Notes: generated from the letters alone by a model not told the origin. Counted from the first letter of the stretch, positions 50,570 to 63,222 are shown. The stretch is DNA of 64,000 nt from Paulownia fortunei (GCA_019321725.1 CM033122.1:2294001-2358000), one strand, 5' to 3'. A program made the numbers and translations.

Positions 50570-53519
50570 ATATTTTTAACCCTATCGAATTATACAATAT
50601 TTTATTAATTTTAAATTAAAATTACTATTTTGTATTAAATGGCTCTCACAAAACCACCCATAGCTTAGGATTTTCATCGAAGGATTTTGTCCCTCACATA
50701 GGATTCTAAAACAATCTAAACTTAAACAAGTTTTACGTATTCAGCTCAAATATAGGAGAGTTAAACATATATACATGTATATATATATATATAGTAAGTC
50801 GATTTTGTTCGAGCAAAAAAATTGTATTTGAATGTAAAATAAAAGATGAAATATGAATTTAAAATATAAAATTTGAATTGTATAATATAACCCTTGAAAC
50901 CAACTAGACAAACTTTTGAGGAATTCTATTTGTGGGTTGATTACTTAGGTTATGTTTGTTTTCATTTTTTGTGGAATGAAAAGAATGTAATTTGAGAGAA
51001 TATATTGAAAAAATGTGAGTATTAGATGAAAAATGTATTAAAAAATGATATGTATATTTAATTTTATTTTAAAAGAATAAGTTGAGAATAAAAATGAGAG
51101 AAGAATTTAAAACCAAATAAAAAAGCCCTAGCTAGTATGTTGCTAGGTTTTCTTTTTTAAATATTTGTGTTTTGTGTAACGGGTAATCTTCTCATAAAAT
51201 GTCCAATAATTTGAAAAAAGAGTGATGGCACAAATTATTTTTTGGCGTTTTAATTTCATTTTTTTTTTGGCAAAGAAATTTCCCCCGTTCATATGATTAA
51301 CGGGGTTTACTATTTGAGTGGGTTCATTCGTCTTCCATCAAAAAATTTGTCAATCTTGATTATGTTTTTTTGCTATCTTTGATTAAAGGAATTAATAAAA
51401 AAACAGTTAACAAGAAATAATTATATAAATTTGCGTAAGGAAAATTAACTTCATTCACAAACATAAAGATCGAAGTGGATCTTTACAAATAAGGGGTGAA
51501 AAAGGTCTAGCTAGCTAGCATAACTATTTCACATAGCGTCATTTTCCATTAGCAAAGAAACACCACACACAACTACAAAAATAGAGAATGCTAATGTTAA
51601 AAAGTTGAGTGATAATCTCAAAATTATCATTAAATATATTTATTATTAAATGACAAGTCATAATAGTAATTTTCATAATTTTAACAATAACAAAAAATAT
51701 TTATGATTTCCACCATTAATATTTATTGACAAAATTTTATAAAGTTATCAAACATTTAATAATACATGTATATAGTAATAATTCAATGACACTAAATAGA
51801 ACTATCACTATTTGTATTGTTATTAAATTGTTACTTTGTCACTAGTTATTAACGATAATAATTTAAAAATAATTCTTATTACTATTAAATTTTTAAAAGT
51901 TATATTATAATAAAATAAAATTCCTGTCAAAATATTTATTACACACGATCGAGCCGACACTAATATTTATACTGTTATAACCTCGGCTCGATTGTCACTA
52001 ATATTTATTTATTTTTTTTCTTACTACACACGATGGAGCCGAGGTTTGTTTATATAATCGTGCGAACAGCGCGATCCCCTTGGTGAGCTGCCGGCCGCTT
52101 TCAAGCTATTTCCCACGAGTGCGATGGCCGCCTTCTCCCTCACACTGTTACAAGCTGCTTTTGCTTGTGGCCAGCTGGCTATGGTTTTGCAAATGGCAAT
52201 GCTTCTGCCTTCGTCTTTTTTCCTTGGCAGCAGCAAGACCTTTTGCATGGCATGTTTTGAGTAGTTAAATTTTTGAATTTTTTTTTGGAATTGTTTCTGA
52301 TACAAAATATAAAATTGTAATATTAAAGAAATATACAAAAAAAAATATTATTCATGAAATTTGAGCATGCTAATTATATATTTTTCACCCAATTATGTTA
52401 ATCAAATTTTCAGTGATTGTGGCAATATCATAAATTAGTATGCAACACATTAATCTATCTAATGCAACTAGTCAATACTTTGACAATTAAAATTAACTAT
52501 ATATATATATATATGCATAAGAATCTCAATCAAATGAAATTGAATACTTATACAATGCAATTATATTTTATAGCACTATCAATAGTCTTATCAACAATTT
52601 TTAAATAAATATTCATAATAGTTTGAGACACAAAGGAATTATATATTAAAAACATAAAGAGAATTATTAATGTTTCACTGGAAAATAGAAAAAAGAGAGA
52701 GTTTCTTAGGAAAAGGAAAAATATGTAACAAAGAAAATTTCCCAAATATTTAAAAAATTTAGAAACTATCCTTTATTTAAGTTTTCATTAAGTTAAAATT
52801 GAAAATTATCCATAGTTTCGGTTCAACCATATGGAAAATTTTAATCAATGCTTCTTCCTATGTGCCTCAAGCATTTTATTTTTTTTCCTTTTGGCCTTTT
52901 GGTAAATACTTTTTTTTTTTTTTTTTCTCTTCCTTAAACAAGTCGTTCACTGTCTGTTTTATAAGGAATGCAATTAGAGTTGAGATTGCTTAATACATTT
53001 CCCATATTTTATGACCTTGTTAGCTTACCTTGTTCCCATATCGAAGAAAAAGATTTTTGAAGTACAAAATAAAATAATATGATATAGTGAATATAAGATA
53101 ATGTAGTTATCTTACCTCAATCCATACTACTTTAAATTTTTTATTTTAATTTATGTTTCATCATGTATTGCAATTCATGTATACACGTCAAGTTTATTTG
53201 ATTCATAATTATGTATTTATTTAAAAAAAAATATGATATAAAATAAAAATAAAATACAAATTTGAAATAAAAGATATAAACTGATTTTTAACAATATGGA
53301 AGATATTGAATAAAGCTTCAATTTCAATGTTTCTAATTCTCCCTTCAATTAAAATAAATTGGTTTCCCCTTTCAGTTCATTTAAACCTTTTTTTTTTTCC
53401 CTTGTAGTTTCCAATGTACAAGTTTCCAATGTACAAAAGCATGCCCTAAATCGAACATACATCCGTGCAATGAGAGGTGACAATCAAGATAAACAAAAAA
53501 ACTGGTGATTGATTATGTA
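50570..53519. other. AT-rich spacer with one GC-rich island
   Basis: Low-complexity AT sequence apart from the island at 52020-52265. A block at 50945-51115 resembles 58395-58535 (both hold TTAATTTTATTTT-AAAGAATAA) and may be a dispersed repeat. No gene recognised. Confidence 0.4.
51941..52265. other. GC-rich island of unknown origin
   Basis: ACACACGATsGAGCCGA occurs twice in direct orientation (51941-51957 and 52026-52042) with an inverted CCTCGGCTCGAT between them (51981-51992). After the second copy the composition changes to about half G+C until 52265. Both strands are open there (plus 52080-52268, minus 52024-52338) but neither shows a domain I know. It could be a captured gene piece. 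Confidence 0.35.
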
Positions 53520-53850
53520 ATTGAGTTGACGGTCGCTTGCGCTTTGGTCATGCAAATGGACACGTGTCGAGAACCCTTTTGCTGATTTAGTTACCGTTTT
53601 TGGAAAAATTTGATTGCGGGTCTAAAAATGGTGAAGTTATGGGATGGAGGGGGTGGGGTCAATGGTGGTCATCGGCTTTGGCGCCTCTGGGCCGTCAGAT
53701 ACAAGCTGAGGGGGTCGCATCACGCGGAATCCGACGTTGATCAAACGGCTGCGCCCTGACAGTACCAATGTTGACTCTTTTCTTGACAATGTTTGATTCC
53801 TGTTTTGATTGCTTTGATTTTGTATTTGGGTTTCCCGTGTCTTATAAAGC
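53520..53850. promoter_or_regulatory. Promoter-like island, gene not visible
   Basis: A GC-richer block in AT-rich surroundings contains a perfect 10-bp G-box palindrome GACACGTGTC (53559-53568), several TTGAC W-box cores in either direction, GGGCCGTCAGAT near 53690 and TATAAAG at 53843-53849. It looks like a plus-strand promoter, but no coding sequence follows before the foldback element at 54.3 kb. Confidence 0.4.
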
Positions 53851-54314
53851 TGTTAAAACTCAGATAATTTAATCAATAACCATAAGAAGAGTGACAAAAA
53901 TGAAAAATAAATATTATATCTTTTAAAATTAGAAGAAAAATAAGAAAAATGGACATTTTTAAAAAGCTATGATTTATTGAGAAGAAAAAAGTACAGATTA
54001 ATGTGAAAAACAAAACCATTGATTAGCTAATGATTAGATTCATATTTATTCATACATTTATTGAAACTTATATCTAATTGTTTATGTTTGAAGAATTTGA
54101 GACATTTGAACAAGACAAGTTTCAATGTGATAAGTGAGATAATTATATTATGTCACTACAAAATAAAATATTAGTGACAAGATGTAGTGATAATATAAAA
54201 TTTATCTTTAATTGTATGTATAAAGTATTTTTAATTTTAATTTTATCATAATAATGATATTAATATATTTAACAATGACAACAATTGTATTTAAAAAATC
54301 ACTATTAATAATTA

Positions 54315-55536
54315 GGGTAAATCTCACTTTACCTCCTCTAATTTGGTTGAATATCACTTTACCTCCTTGTACTATCAATTGTCTCACTTTACTTCCTTGT
54401 ACTCTCATTCTATCTTACTTTATCCCCTTGTACTCTCATTATCTCACTTTACTTCCTTGTACTCTAAAAAAATAACCAAACTGCCCTTACCAATTATTTA
54501 TAGTAAAATTACTTTAAAATTTTCTAAAATTAATATATTTATATTTTTATTTTAATAATTTTTTCAGTTTGATTAATTAATACTTGAGATTAAATTTATT
54601 TAAGATTTTTTATTGTATTTAAATTTTAATAGTTAATTTTTAATTTAACATAGTTCTTATTAAAGTAGTATATAGTAGAATATTATTTATTAGTTAATAC
54701 ACTTTACTTATAAATTTTCTACTTAATATAAATTCACAAAATATATAAAATATTTTTAAATAATATCTTACTAAATACATAAAAGATTAGTAATATTTTT
54801 TTATTATTAATAGAATTATCATAAGTTCATATAAATTATGTTAATTTCAAAAATAATCATTATAATCAAGTCATATTAATAAAAATAATTAGTAAAATAA
54901 TTATAATTTTTTAAATAAAACATAGTATCTATTAAATTTCAATAATTCGTCTATTTATATTTTATTTAATAGTATTAAATTATACCTAAAACTAATTTTT
55001 TATTTAATTTAACATTATTTTTATGAAATTTTATTAATTCCACTAACAATGAGAAATTTATTACTAATATTTTATATATTTAACAAAATACTTTTTAGAA
55101 ATATGTTATATATATTTATTATATTTATGATAAGTATAAAATTTACAAGTAAAATGTATTAGTTAATAAAAAATATCATACAATATAGAAATTTAATAGG
55201 AACTATATTTATAAAAAAATAGCTATTAAATTTTAACAATAATAAAATTTAAAATGAATTTAATATTAAGTGTTATTAATTAAGTTAAAAAATATTAGAA
55301 TATAAATACAAATCTATCAATTTTAAAACTTTTTATAATAATTTTTCTATAAATAATTGGTAAGGATAATTTTGTTAATTGTTTTGAAGTACAAAAGGGT
55401 AAAGTGAGACAATGAGAGTATAAGGGGGTAAAGTGAGATAAAATAAAAGTACAAGGGGTTAAAGTGAGACAATTGAGAGTAAAATGGGGTAAAGTGATAC
55501 TAAATCAAAATAAAGGGGGTAAAGTGAGATTTATCC
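54315..55536. mobile_element. 1.22-kb foldback element with 9-bp target duplication
   Basis: The ends are GGGTAAATCTCACTTTACC and (reverse complement) GGATAAATCTCACTTTACC. The flanks carry the same 9-mer TAATAATTA at 54306-54314 and 55537-55545. The outer 160 bp of each arm consist of imperfect subrepeats around CTCACTTTACyyCyTTGTAC. Inside these both arms share CCTTACCAATTATTTATAG and go on matching loosely almost to the centre near 54,925, so the element is one large inverted repeat. A 9-bp duplication points to the Mutator superfamily. It has no coding capacity. Confidence 0.85.
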
Positions 55537-56836
55537 TAATAATTAATGATATATATAAAAACAATAATTTTTTTATTATAATTCATAGTGAAAATTTCTG
55601 TTATCAGTTTATCACTATTATAAATAGTGACAACTTAAACACTATATGTTTATTATTAATTATAAAAAATAATAATTTAAATACTAGTTTTTATTATTAT
55701 TAAGCTTGTGAGGGCAATTATTATGGCAAAACAATAGTTATTGTCACTTAATATATATTACTTTTGACAACTTTCACATGATATATTTAATGATTATAGT
55801 TTTATTAATTATTATTTTTTCTCACACTGTATATAAATTTATGATGAAGAAACTTAGTCAATTAACAAATTTAAATTGCAAAATTAATTTCATAAAATGC
55901 AACACCTCCCTCTAGTTTAAGATGGATTTTTTTTTTCCCCAAGTTGATAAGCTGTGAATTTGACACTTTTCTTCAATACTATGATAGCAAGTAGCAATGC
56001 AAGAAACAATGACTCCATGTGCATTAACAAGAAACAAATCAATATTTGGAGAGCGATCATCATCATGAGATGCATGAAACATAGAAACTGCATTGTCAAA
56101 TCCTAAACTAACCAAATGTCAAATTATAGAATTTGAAATTTGAAAAATCTTGCCCTCATATCATGATATAAGATTTGAATCTTCCTCCATAAATATTTGG
56201 TTTGGGGGTGGGGGGGGGGGGGGGGAGGATGGTGGGGAGGAGGAAATCTATCAAATCAAATCACAAGGAAATCTAAAACTACGTATAAATAAGAGATACA
56301 TAGTCTATAAGTTCTTCATGCGTTTAAAAGAATATCTTAAAATTTACAGGAACTACCACAAAATCTAAAATATAGTACACAATAAGAGGGAGGCAGCGAG
56401 CCAGCCAGCCAATGATCCACAAATTGATTGATAAACACTTTTATGATTTTGGTAACACCCTGAATCGTAGTAGGGACATGAAAAAATCGGGAAACATGGG
56501 CGTTGAGCAGAAAATGCTCAAAATCAGAATCCAATAGATGCTTTATCAATCCAATCTAAGTACAGGAATAAGTCTTATGTTCCTACCAAAAATCATACAT
56601 GTTGGAAAGAACAGCTACAAAACAAGACAACAAACACAAATAGCAAGTAACTAATTAAAACCCACTCCTGTTGCTGCACGTAGAGCCCAAAAAACCACTT
56701 TCTTCTCCTGTAATGATGAGAGCGTGATTGCGATGTGCGATCCTCAAACAATGAGTCCCCACCTTGAGATACATATTCTAGGAGAATATCTTTGATAATA
56801 TGATTGACAGAATATATACCCCTCCCTCCAGAGACA

Positions 56837-56867
<31 letters not shown>

Positions 56868-58622
56868 TACATGCATATATATATATATATATATATATAT
56901 GGGGTATGAGTAATCAAATTAAATCTCAGTTGATCTGTCATGCAATAGTTTTCTCCATTATAAAGAGAAGCTGTCGTGCCCATGCAAGTTATTGCACTGG
57001 AAGATGAGTGTTTCTGCAATTCTTTCTTTTAATCATTTTAAAGTGTTTCCTCTTTTCCTCCCCACAGCATTTGGAGTAGCTATCTATATAGCTGCCTTAA
57101 AAGAAAATAGACCTCATGATTGCAGCAGAGCACGTTGGTTGTGTTTTCTTGTGAAGCTTTTGTAAGTTCATTCTCCCTTCAATCTCCAAGAAAATGAGTC
57201 TCATTTCATTGAAAATCACTTTTTTTTTTTTTTTTTTAAGATAAGAATTGAAAAAAATATTATTTTTTATATTTTTTGCATTTCAAAAATTTATATCTAG
57301 TTTAATTGGAAAAGGTGAAAGTTTTTAATATATTTACATAATTATCCTAAAAGATGGTGGTTGGAAGTAAATATTTATTTTAAGTGAAAGGGTATTTAAA
57401 CGAGTAAAAAATTAATCTTAATTTTAAAAGTGTCATAAAAATAAAAAAAAAAAAAAAAACATAAATTTGGGTTATAATATTACCCTGAAAAAGCAATAGT
57501 TAAGTATAATGATAGGACATCATTAGGTAGATATGTTAAAACTTAAAAAAAATATCTTTGAAAATAATGAATAACAAATTTAAGACTATAGAGTACGGAG
57601 TATCTGAGATGAATCTAATAGAAACCTAGTGTTGATGACTCAGGTGGATTTCGCTGGCACTTTTTCTACCTGGAGGATTTGAAAAAGATTGTTGTTTATA
57701 ACTTAAAAACCTGAATTTAGATTTAAAGTTATTCCAGAAAATAAAAAGAGAGCTGAGCAAACTTTTGGTCAAACTTGTGCAAAATACATTGTGCTCGTAT
57801 AATGAGACAACTCTACCACGGACCCCCCACCTTCCCTCCGTTCTCTTGGACTGACACGTATTTAATTACTTGACATCTCTTGAGTGGTGGAGATGAAAAA
57901 GGCAATTAGTTCAGAACTATATTTGGTATGAAAACTGCCTCCCAGAAGGCACAACCCAGTTTATTTTCTATGTAATACAATATATATAAAATTGTGATAT
58001 GAAGAAATAAAATAAAAATTCTCACTCAATATTATAACCACAGTTTTGTACATGAATCGTGCTTTTTTTTTTTTTTTTTGGTTTGTTGGGGGGGGGGGGG
58101 GGGAGTGGTGGAACAGAAGATATTACACACTTAGATAATTTGGAAAGACAAAAAGGACTTCATATTCTATATAGCCTAAATTTAGGATCTAGCAACATTG
58201 GTCCTTGATCGTTCATGCCGTGTAAATTGCGTTTTTTTTTAATTTTTCTGGAGCTTTATTTTAGCGATTTGAGTCCAAAATGTTGGGAACTAAACAACTA
58301 GGATTTTACAATTTTCTTTTTGAGATAAGTAGCTCAATAATAATATTCAAGAAATTAGAAAAATCGAGCAAAATTTGCGCACTTAAAAAAATTTAGGATA
58401 AGTTTTATTTCATTTTTTGTGTTTTGGGAAAATACGTTTTGAAAAAAATAAAAATGTGTGTATTAAGAAGAAAATATATTGAAAAATATAATGTATATTT
58501 AATTTTATTTTGAAAGAATAAAAAGGTGCCAAAAAGATTATATCAAAAATAGCCCTTAACTTTTTCTTCCATTTTTTTGGTTTAGGACGTGGAGCATGGT
58601 CTTTGGGTGGGTGGGAGGGTTC

Positions 58623-58643
58623 GGGGGGGGGGGGGGGGGGGGG
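58623..58643 (+). repeat. Run of 21 G
   Basis: The longest of five G homopolymers of 15 or more in the window. Such runs are hard to sequence, so the length may be inexact. Confidence 0.85.
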
Positions 58644-59507
58644 CATTTTATGTCGATTCAAGCAAAGTCGTCACCTTGGAGCTCAAATTGTGTGCTCAAT
58701 TTCTTTTTGTGATGTTCTTTTGGTAGACTTAAAGAAATAGATTTATATAGTTGTAACAAATTTGACCACGCCTCATGATTGCGTGTTGTATCCACCGAAG
58801 ATGATGTAAGGACCAATTATTTGGGCTACACTGAATTTTTATCTGCACAAAACTATGCAACTCAAAGGCCCATTACCAGACCCATGGCAAATGCCCCAAA
58901 ACAAGCATTTATTATTATCTTGGGTATCCCATCTCTAATTAATTAAGGAGTCGATTATTTTTTTGGTTTCATGAAAAATGATTGATAAATAAAGTGATGA
59001 TGTGTGGAATTAAAATTAAATTATTCAATAAATTTTATATATATTTTATATGATTGTTTAAATTATATTTAGTCAAATATTTTATCAAACGTGTATTTTG
59101 ATGGCTAATTATATGAATTATTATGTTTTGACTAATTTATTCTTAACTAAAAATTCTCAAAAATTAATCTAAATTTTACTTGTATCATATGAGTTAAAAT
59201 TATGAATATTATAATCAAAATATATTTTATCGGACTTGGTGTTTATCATGCGTCATCATCACAAAAAATAAATATTTGATTAAATTGAATATTTTAATAT
59301 ATCCAATATAATCCAATAAAGTAACAAGCTCTAAGTTTTTGGTTCTCATTTCTTTCACCTAAACCCTGTCTATTTTACATTCTGCTTTTGAACAGATTTT
59401 AACATTTCAAATCTTTGGTTGTGAAAATCTTTGCACTGGAAAAAACAAAATGTTAGAACCACTTTTACATTTTATTTTGCTCAATCGTACATATACGACA
59501 TCATACA

Positions 59508-59553
<46 letters not shown>
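59508..59553. repeat. AAT trinucleotide microsatellite
   Basis: About 15 uninterrupted AAT units just beyond the 3' end of the membrane-protein gene. Likely to vary in length between individuals. Confidence 0.95.
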
Positions 59554-59559
<6 letters not shown>

Positions 59560-59653
59560 CGGAAGATCAGATTCAGGCCTAAGGACAGACTTAATATTTT
59601 ATTTTACACATATATTTTCCAGGGCAAGAGGGAACTCTTCTCACCGCACCTAG

Positions 59654-60253
59654 CTAGACACCATCAGCACAAACAGATGATCGGCAAGTATGCAAGACCA
59701 GACCCGTGAAGGCTAACAATGCAGAGACTGTCATGCCCAGATGGGCGTAGCGCTGATACACAGCAAACATATCAGGTTGGAGCTGTTGCTGCTGCTGAAT
59801 GTATGCTTTTGGCATATCAACTTCCATGCTCGTTGAGCAATCCAGGCCCTCTCCGTTTTTCGTGCCACGTCTCTCTAGACTGGCCATCTGATGGAAGTTC
59901 TCTTCCTGGTCGATGAAGTTCCTGTCTTGCTCGTACTTTGTTCGCACGTATTTGATAATGGTGGTTGTGAAATTGAGTCCAAATACAACAGCAATGCATA
60001 AAGAAAGGAAGAATGATTTCCACCAATTTCTACATTGGTACGCTGACGGCTTTGAACTCGACAGGAATATGACTAATTGGGATGCAACATAAAACATGGA
60101 AAGGTGGAGAGCCTTTGTTTCCAGAAACTGGATTTGCTTCTCTTGTTTGTTTATAATGAGCGTCAATTCTTTGTAGTTGTTTCTGAATGTTTGCAGGGCC
60201 TCGTCGAAGCGTCGGATGTTATTCCACATGCTCGGCACTTGTGCTTTCTCCAC
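59654..60253 (-). CDS. Membrane protein of unknown function, copy A
   Basis: One intronless frame of 199 residues starting MEKAQVPSMWNNIRRFDEAL. An N-terminal coiled coil (about residues 15-50, with YKELTLIINKQEKQIQFLET) is followed by hydrophobic segments near 51-66 (LSMFYVASQLVIFLSS), 84-106 (FFLSLCIAVVFGLNF and on) and 172-190 (LGMTVSALLAFTGLVL). A hydrophilic loop with a short poly-Q lies between the last two. This gives three membrane spans. I recognise no named family. The protein is clearly homologous to the gene at 62560-63222 in order of parts and in short motifs such as QE--IQ-L-T-A, KYVR and LAFTG. It may be a plant-specific family; location and partner are unknown. Confidence 0.75.
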   Translation of the reverse strand: MEKAQVPSMWNNIRRFDEALQTFRNNYKELTLIINKQEKQIQFLETKALHLSMFYVASQLVIFLSSSKPSAYQCRNWWKSFFLSLCIAVVFGLNFTTTIIKYVRTKYEQDRNFIDQEENFHQMASLERRGTKNGEGLDCSTSMEVDMPKAYIQQQQQLQPDMFAVYQRYAHLGMTVSALLAFTGLVLHTCRSSVCADGV

Positions 60254-62559
60254 CTTCTATTGCTAGATTATCTCTCTCTGTGTGTGTGTGTGTGTGAATA
60301 TGTGTAATAAATGGAAAAAAAAAGGCAGAAAGAAGATCAATAGTTTGAGGTCTCAATCCAATCAGGTGAGTAATTTCCCGCGTTCAACGTTGCATGAGTG
60401 GTTCCAGGCTGAGATATAAGGCAGAAAACCATGTCAGTTTTGAGCAAATTTTCTCATGTAAACTGCAGACAACAAGATTTGCCATGCCCCCTTTTATTGA
60501 GCTAACCATATCTGTGGGTATACGATGGCTTGTCGTGCAGGCACTTAAAATTGTTGTTTTTCCAGGAAGGAAAAGCAACAATTTCTCTGCAATTTCTTAG
60601 GTTTTGCTTAAGAGACTTCCAGATGCCAGGAAAATATATAGTCGTATATATGTAGTCATATGCAAAAATTGCTAGTGGTTTTTGTTAAATATTTTGAACT
60701 TGAAAGTCAAAAAATGTACATAATTCTATAGTAAACACCTTTTAGGTACTGCCTGTGGCTATATAAAAATCATATATATATATATATATATTTAATACAC
60801 CCTGTTTATATCAATGAAGTATATATTCTAGTGGCGTAACTCTACTGCAAGATGTAGATGTAATTAGCAGAATTTGAGATTGGATGAATAGCAGCACACT
60901 TCATTTTACTAATATTTCATTATCTTGTTTCTTGTTAGCAGAAGCAATTCATTCGTCATTGTCAACGGATTAATGCTCCTTCTTCTTCTTCTTCTTCTTT
61001 TTTTTTTTTTTTTGTTATTTCACCGTATTTTAGGGGTCAATAAACCGAAATCTTCACGCAACTATATATGTTATATATTAAATTTTTCAGTAAAATATGT
61101 CCAGGTCATTAGATGGAGATAGCACGAGGTAATTATATTTATTAATCTTAATTCTCAGTGAAATTCTTAAGCAATTAATGGATATATGTTGACAAGGCTG
61201 GTTTAGTACTAGACAAGTTCTGGATTCCTATAAATTCTGCAGGACTTGCGGGTTAACATATTCAGATTTAATTGAGTTAGACAAAAATTGTGAATAACTT
61301 CATATTCTTATGGGTAGAAAATGTAAGGAATACATGTAAATTCTTCCAGGAGTATTTTGCCTGATATTTTCCAGAAAAAAAAAAAAGACTTAAAATTTCA
61401 TCAACAATTAATTTGGATTTTAGGATATGTATGTAAGAATGGGCGCAAATGAAATAAACTTGACCGAGAAATAAATTAGAGATTTTACCTCTTTTAGCCA
61501 CTCAATTTATGGACGGTTGATGATTATGCTTGGAGAATTTTTTGATGATGTACGTTGTTGAAATATTCCATTCACACGAATAGCCAACAGACGAAATAAG
61601 TTAATAGCGGTCTGAAAATGTACTTAGTAAAATTAAATAATAATTATTGTGTTTGCACAATCCAAAACTCATTCCAGCTTAGGTTGTTAAATTCCTCTAT
61701 AAAATTTTGGGTTGACAAATGCTTTAATTAATACCGATAGAGATCCTAATGTAATAATAAGATCCTAATTGCTGGTAAAATCAATGCTTAATTAGCTACT
61801 CAAGCAAGATTAAGATTTCTTGAGCTGACACACAACAACTAAAAAAATGACATGGAATGTTTGATGATGACTGTTTAACGGTATATATTTGTAATTAAGT
61901 TATTATATATCGTATAATTTTGTTTTGTCACTCCAGTTAACTTTCTTGTTAGACTTTCTGCATGATGTAATCATGTCTAAAAATTAACTTTAATTCAAGT
62001 TGTCTGTAACATTAAATTTCTCAATTTGTTAAGTATTGTACGATTGTAATCTTTCAATTTTTTTAAACATAGTTTATATTTAAATTAATTATATCATACC
62101 CTCAAATTAAAATTTTAGCTGCTGCGTAAAATGATTGGCATCTGCATGTGATCATGAGTAAGAGACCAAGAATTACCCCTTAGAAATCGATCAATAAAGA
62201 ATTTGGTTACAAGAAAATAAAGATTAAGCTCACAAAATAATTAGAGTATTATCCTCAACACTGTAGAGTATACCACTGATAAAAGAGAAAGTGATAAGAC
62301 GCCGTTAAATTATACAACCAAAATGCTCAAAGCCACTTTGATGATAAAGGGATATAGGAGTAATGTAGCAGAATTACATATGTTGAGCTATGTGCTTGTA
62401 AATGGCAATAAAAGAGAAAATAAAAAATAAAAATCGTATTGGAGTCGATCTTGTAAGATCAAATTAATTACACAATTAAGGTAATTTTCTTATTTTAATA
62501 GCGATTAAGAACTCTGTCTGAAAAAGAAACGCGGAAGACTTGCTGCATGGCTTTATTAG
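60254..62559. other. Spacer between the two paralogs
   Basis: This starts with a GT repeat and a probable leader/promoter of copy A (60254-60400). A 68-codon plus-strand frame at 60394-60600 has no known motif. TA repeats lie at 60768-60791 and a CTT/T tract at 60975-61012. The rest is AT-rich with no gene or transposon end that I can support. Confidence 0.45.
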
Positions 62560-63222
62560 CTAATACCCATCCTGACAGAAAATCATGCACCTGGAGCCAT
62601 TGCACAGCTTCAAACAATCCATATTATTACCATAGGGATGCTTCCTGTGTTCATCATGCTTGCATATTACACGCCAGGGACCCGACAGCGTTACCCCTGT
62701 AAATGCTAAGAACAAAACCATGCACGCAGCTAAAACCACGTACCTTTTTCCCTGCGAAAAACGGTCTCTCCACTGTCTGTCAGCGTTAGTACTCTGCTCA
62801 TTACTATGATAATTATTTCCAGGAGAAAAGAACCCCGTAAAATCCAAGGATTCGGCCCCAGTTTGATTTCTTGACGACAGCATTCTCGCAATGAAGTTGT
62901 ATTCGGACCAGGTCTGATCGTGCAAATCCATGGCCCGAACGTACTTGGACCCGATTGAAAACAGGGCGAAGAGATTGAGAGTTGCTGCTAAAAGAGAGAG
63001 GGTGAAAATGAACCAGGAATCTGAGCAGGTGAGGGATGTAGTATTGGAGATTGCCGCTAATACCACTCCCTGGAAAACGAAGTAATAGTTGGCCAATTGA
63101 AAAGCGCTGGTTTGGAGGTTTTGAATTCGGCCTTCTTGCTCTCCTATGAGTTTTTTCAGCTCCTTGAATCTTTCTTGGTTCATTTGGTTACTTGCATTTC
63201 CTTGTTGGATGTTCTGAGCCAT
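62560..63222 (-). CDS. Membrane protein of unknown function, copy B
   Basis: One intronless frame. I chose the Met at 63222 (MAQNIQQGNASNQMNQERF, 220 residues). The frame stays open up to 63339, but the extra 39 residues (SDRPPSSPPPPPPAH and so on) look like translated leader. An N-terminal coiled coil holds FKELKKLIGEQEGRIQNLQT. Hydrophobic segments follow: YYFVFQGVVLAAIS, FIFTLSLLAATLNLFALFSI and YVVLAACMVLFLAFTG. The tail is cysteine-rich (about six Cys in the last 40 residues), unlike copy A. The layout and motifs match copy A, so the two are tandem paralogs in the same orientation. Function unknown. Confidence 0.75.
   Translation of the reverse strand: MAQNIQQGNASNQMNQERFKELKKLIGEQEGRIQNLQTSAFQLANYYFVFQGVVLAAISNTTSLTCSDSWFIFTLSLLAATLNLFALFSIGSKYVRAMDLHDQTWSEYNFIARMLSSRNQTGAESLDFTGFFSPGNNYHSNEQSTNADRQWRDRFSQGKRYVVLAACMVLFLAFTGVTLSGPWRVICKHDEHRKHPYGNNMDCLKLCNGSRCMIFCQDGY

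Larger units (their letters stand above)
55546..59653. other. Spacer rich in simple repeats
   Basis: AT-rich spacer with G runs at 56210-56225, 58088-58103 and 58623-58643, and TA/AC microsatellites at 56838-56900. No gene recognised. The part nearest 59653 should include the 3' untranslated region of the membrane-protein gene. Confidence 0.45.

Noticed and set aside
60394..60600. Plus-strand 68-residue frame between the two membrane-protein genes
   Set aside because: No motif, no splice partner and it lies in the probable promoter of copy A.
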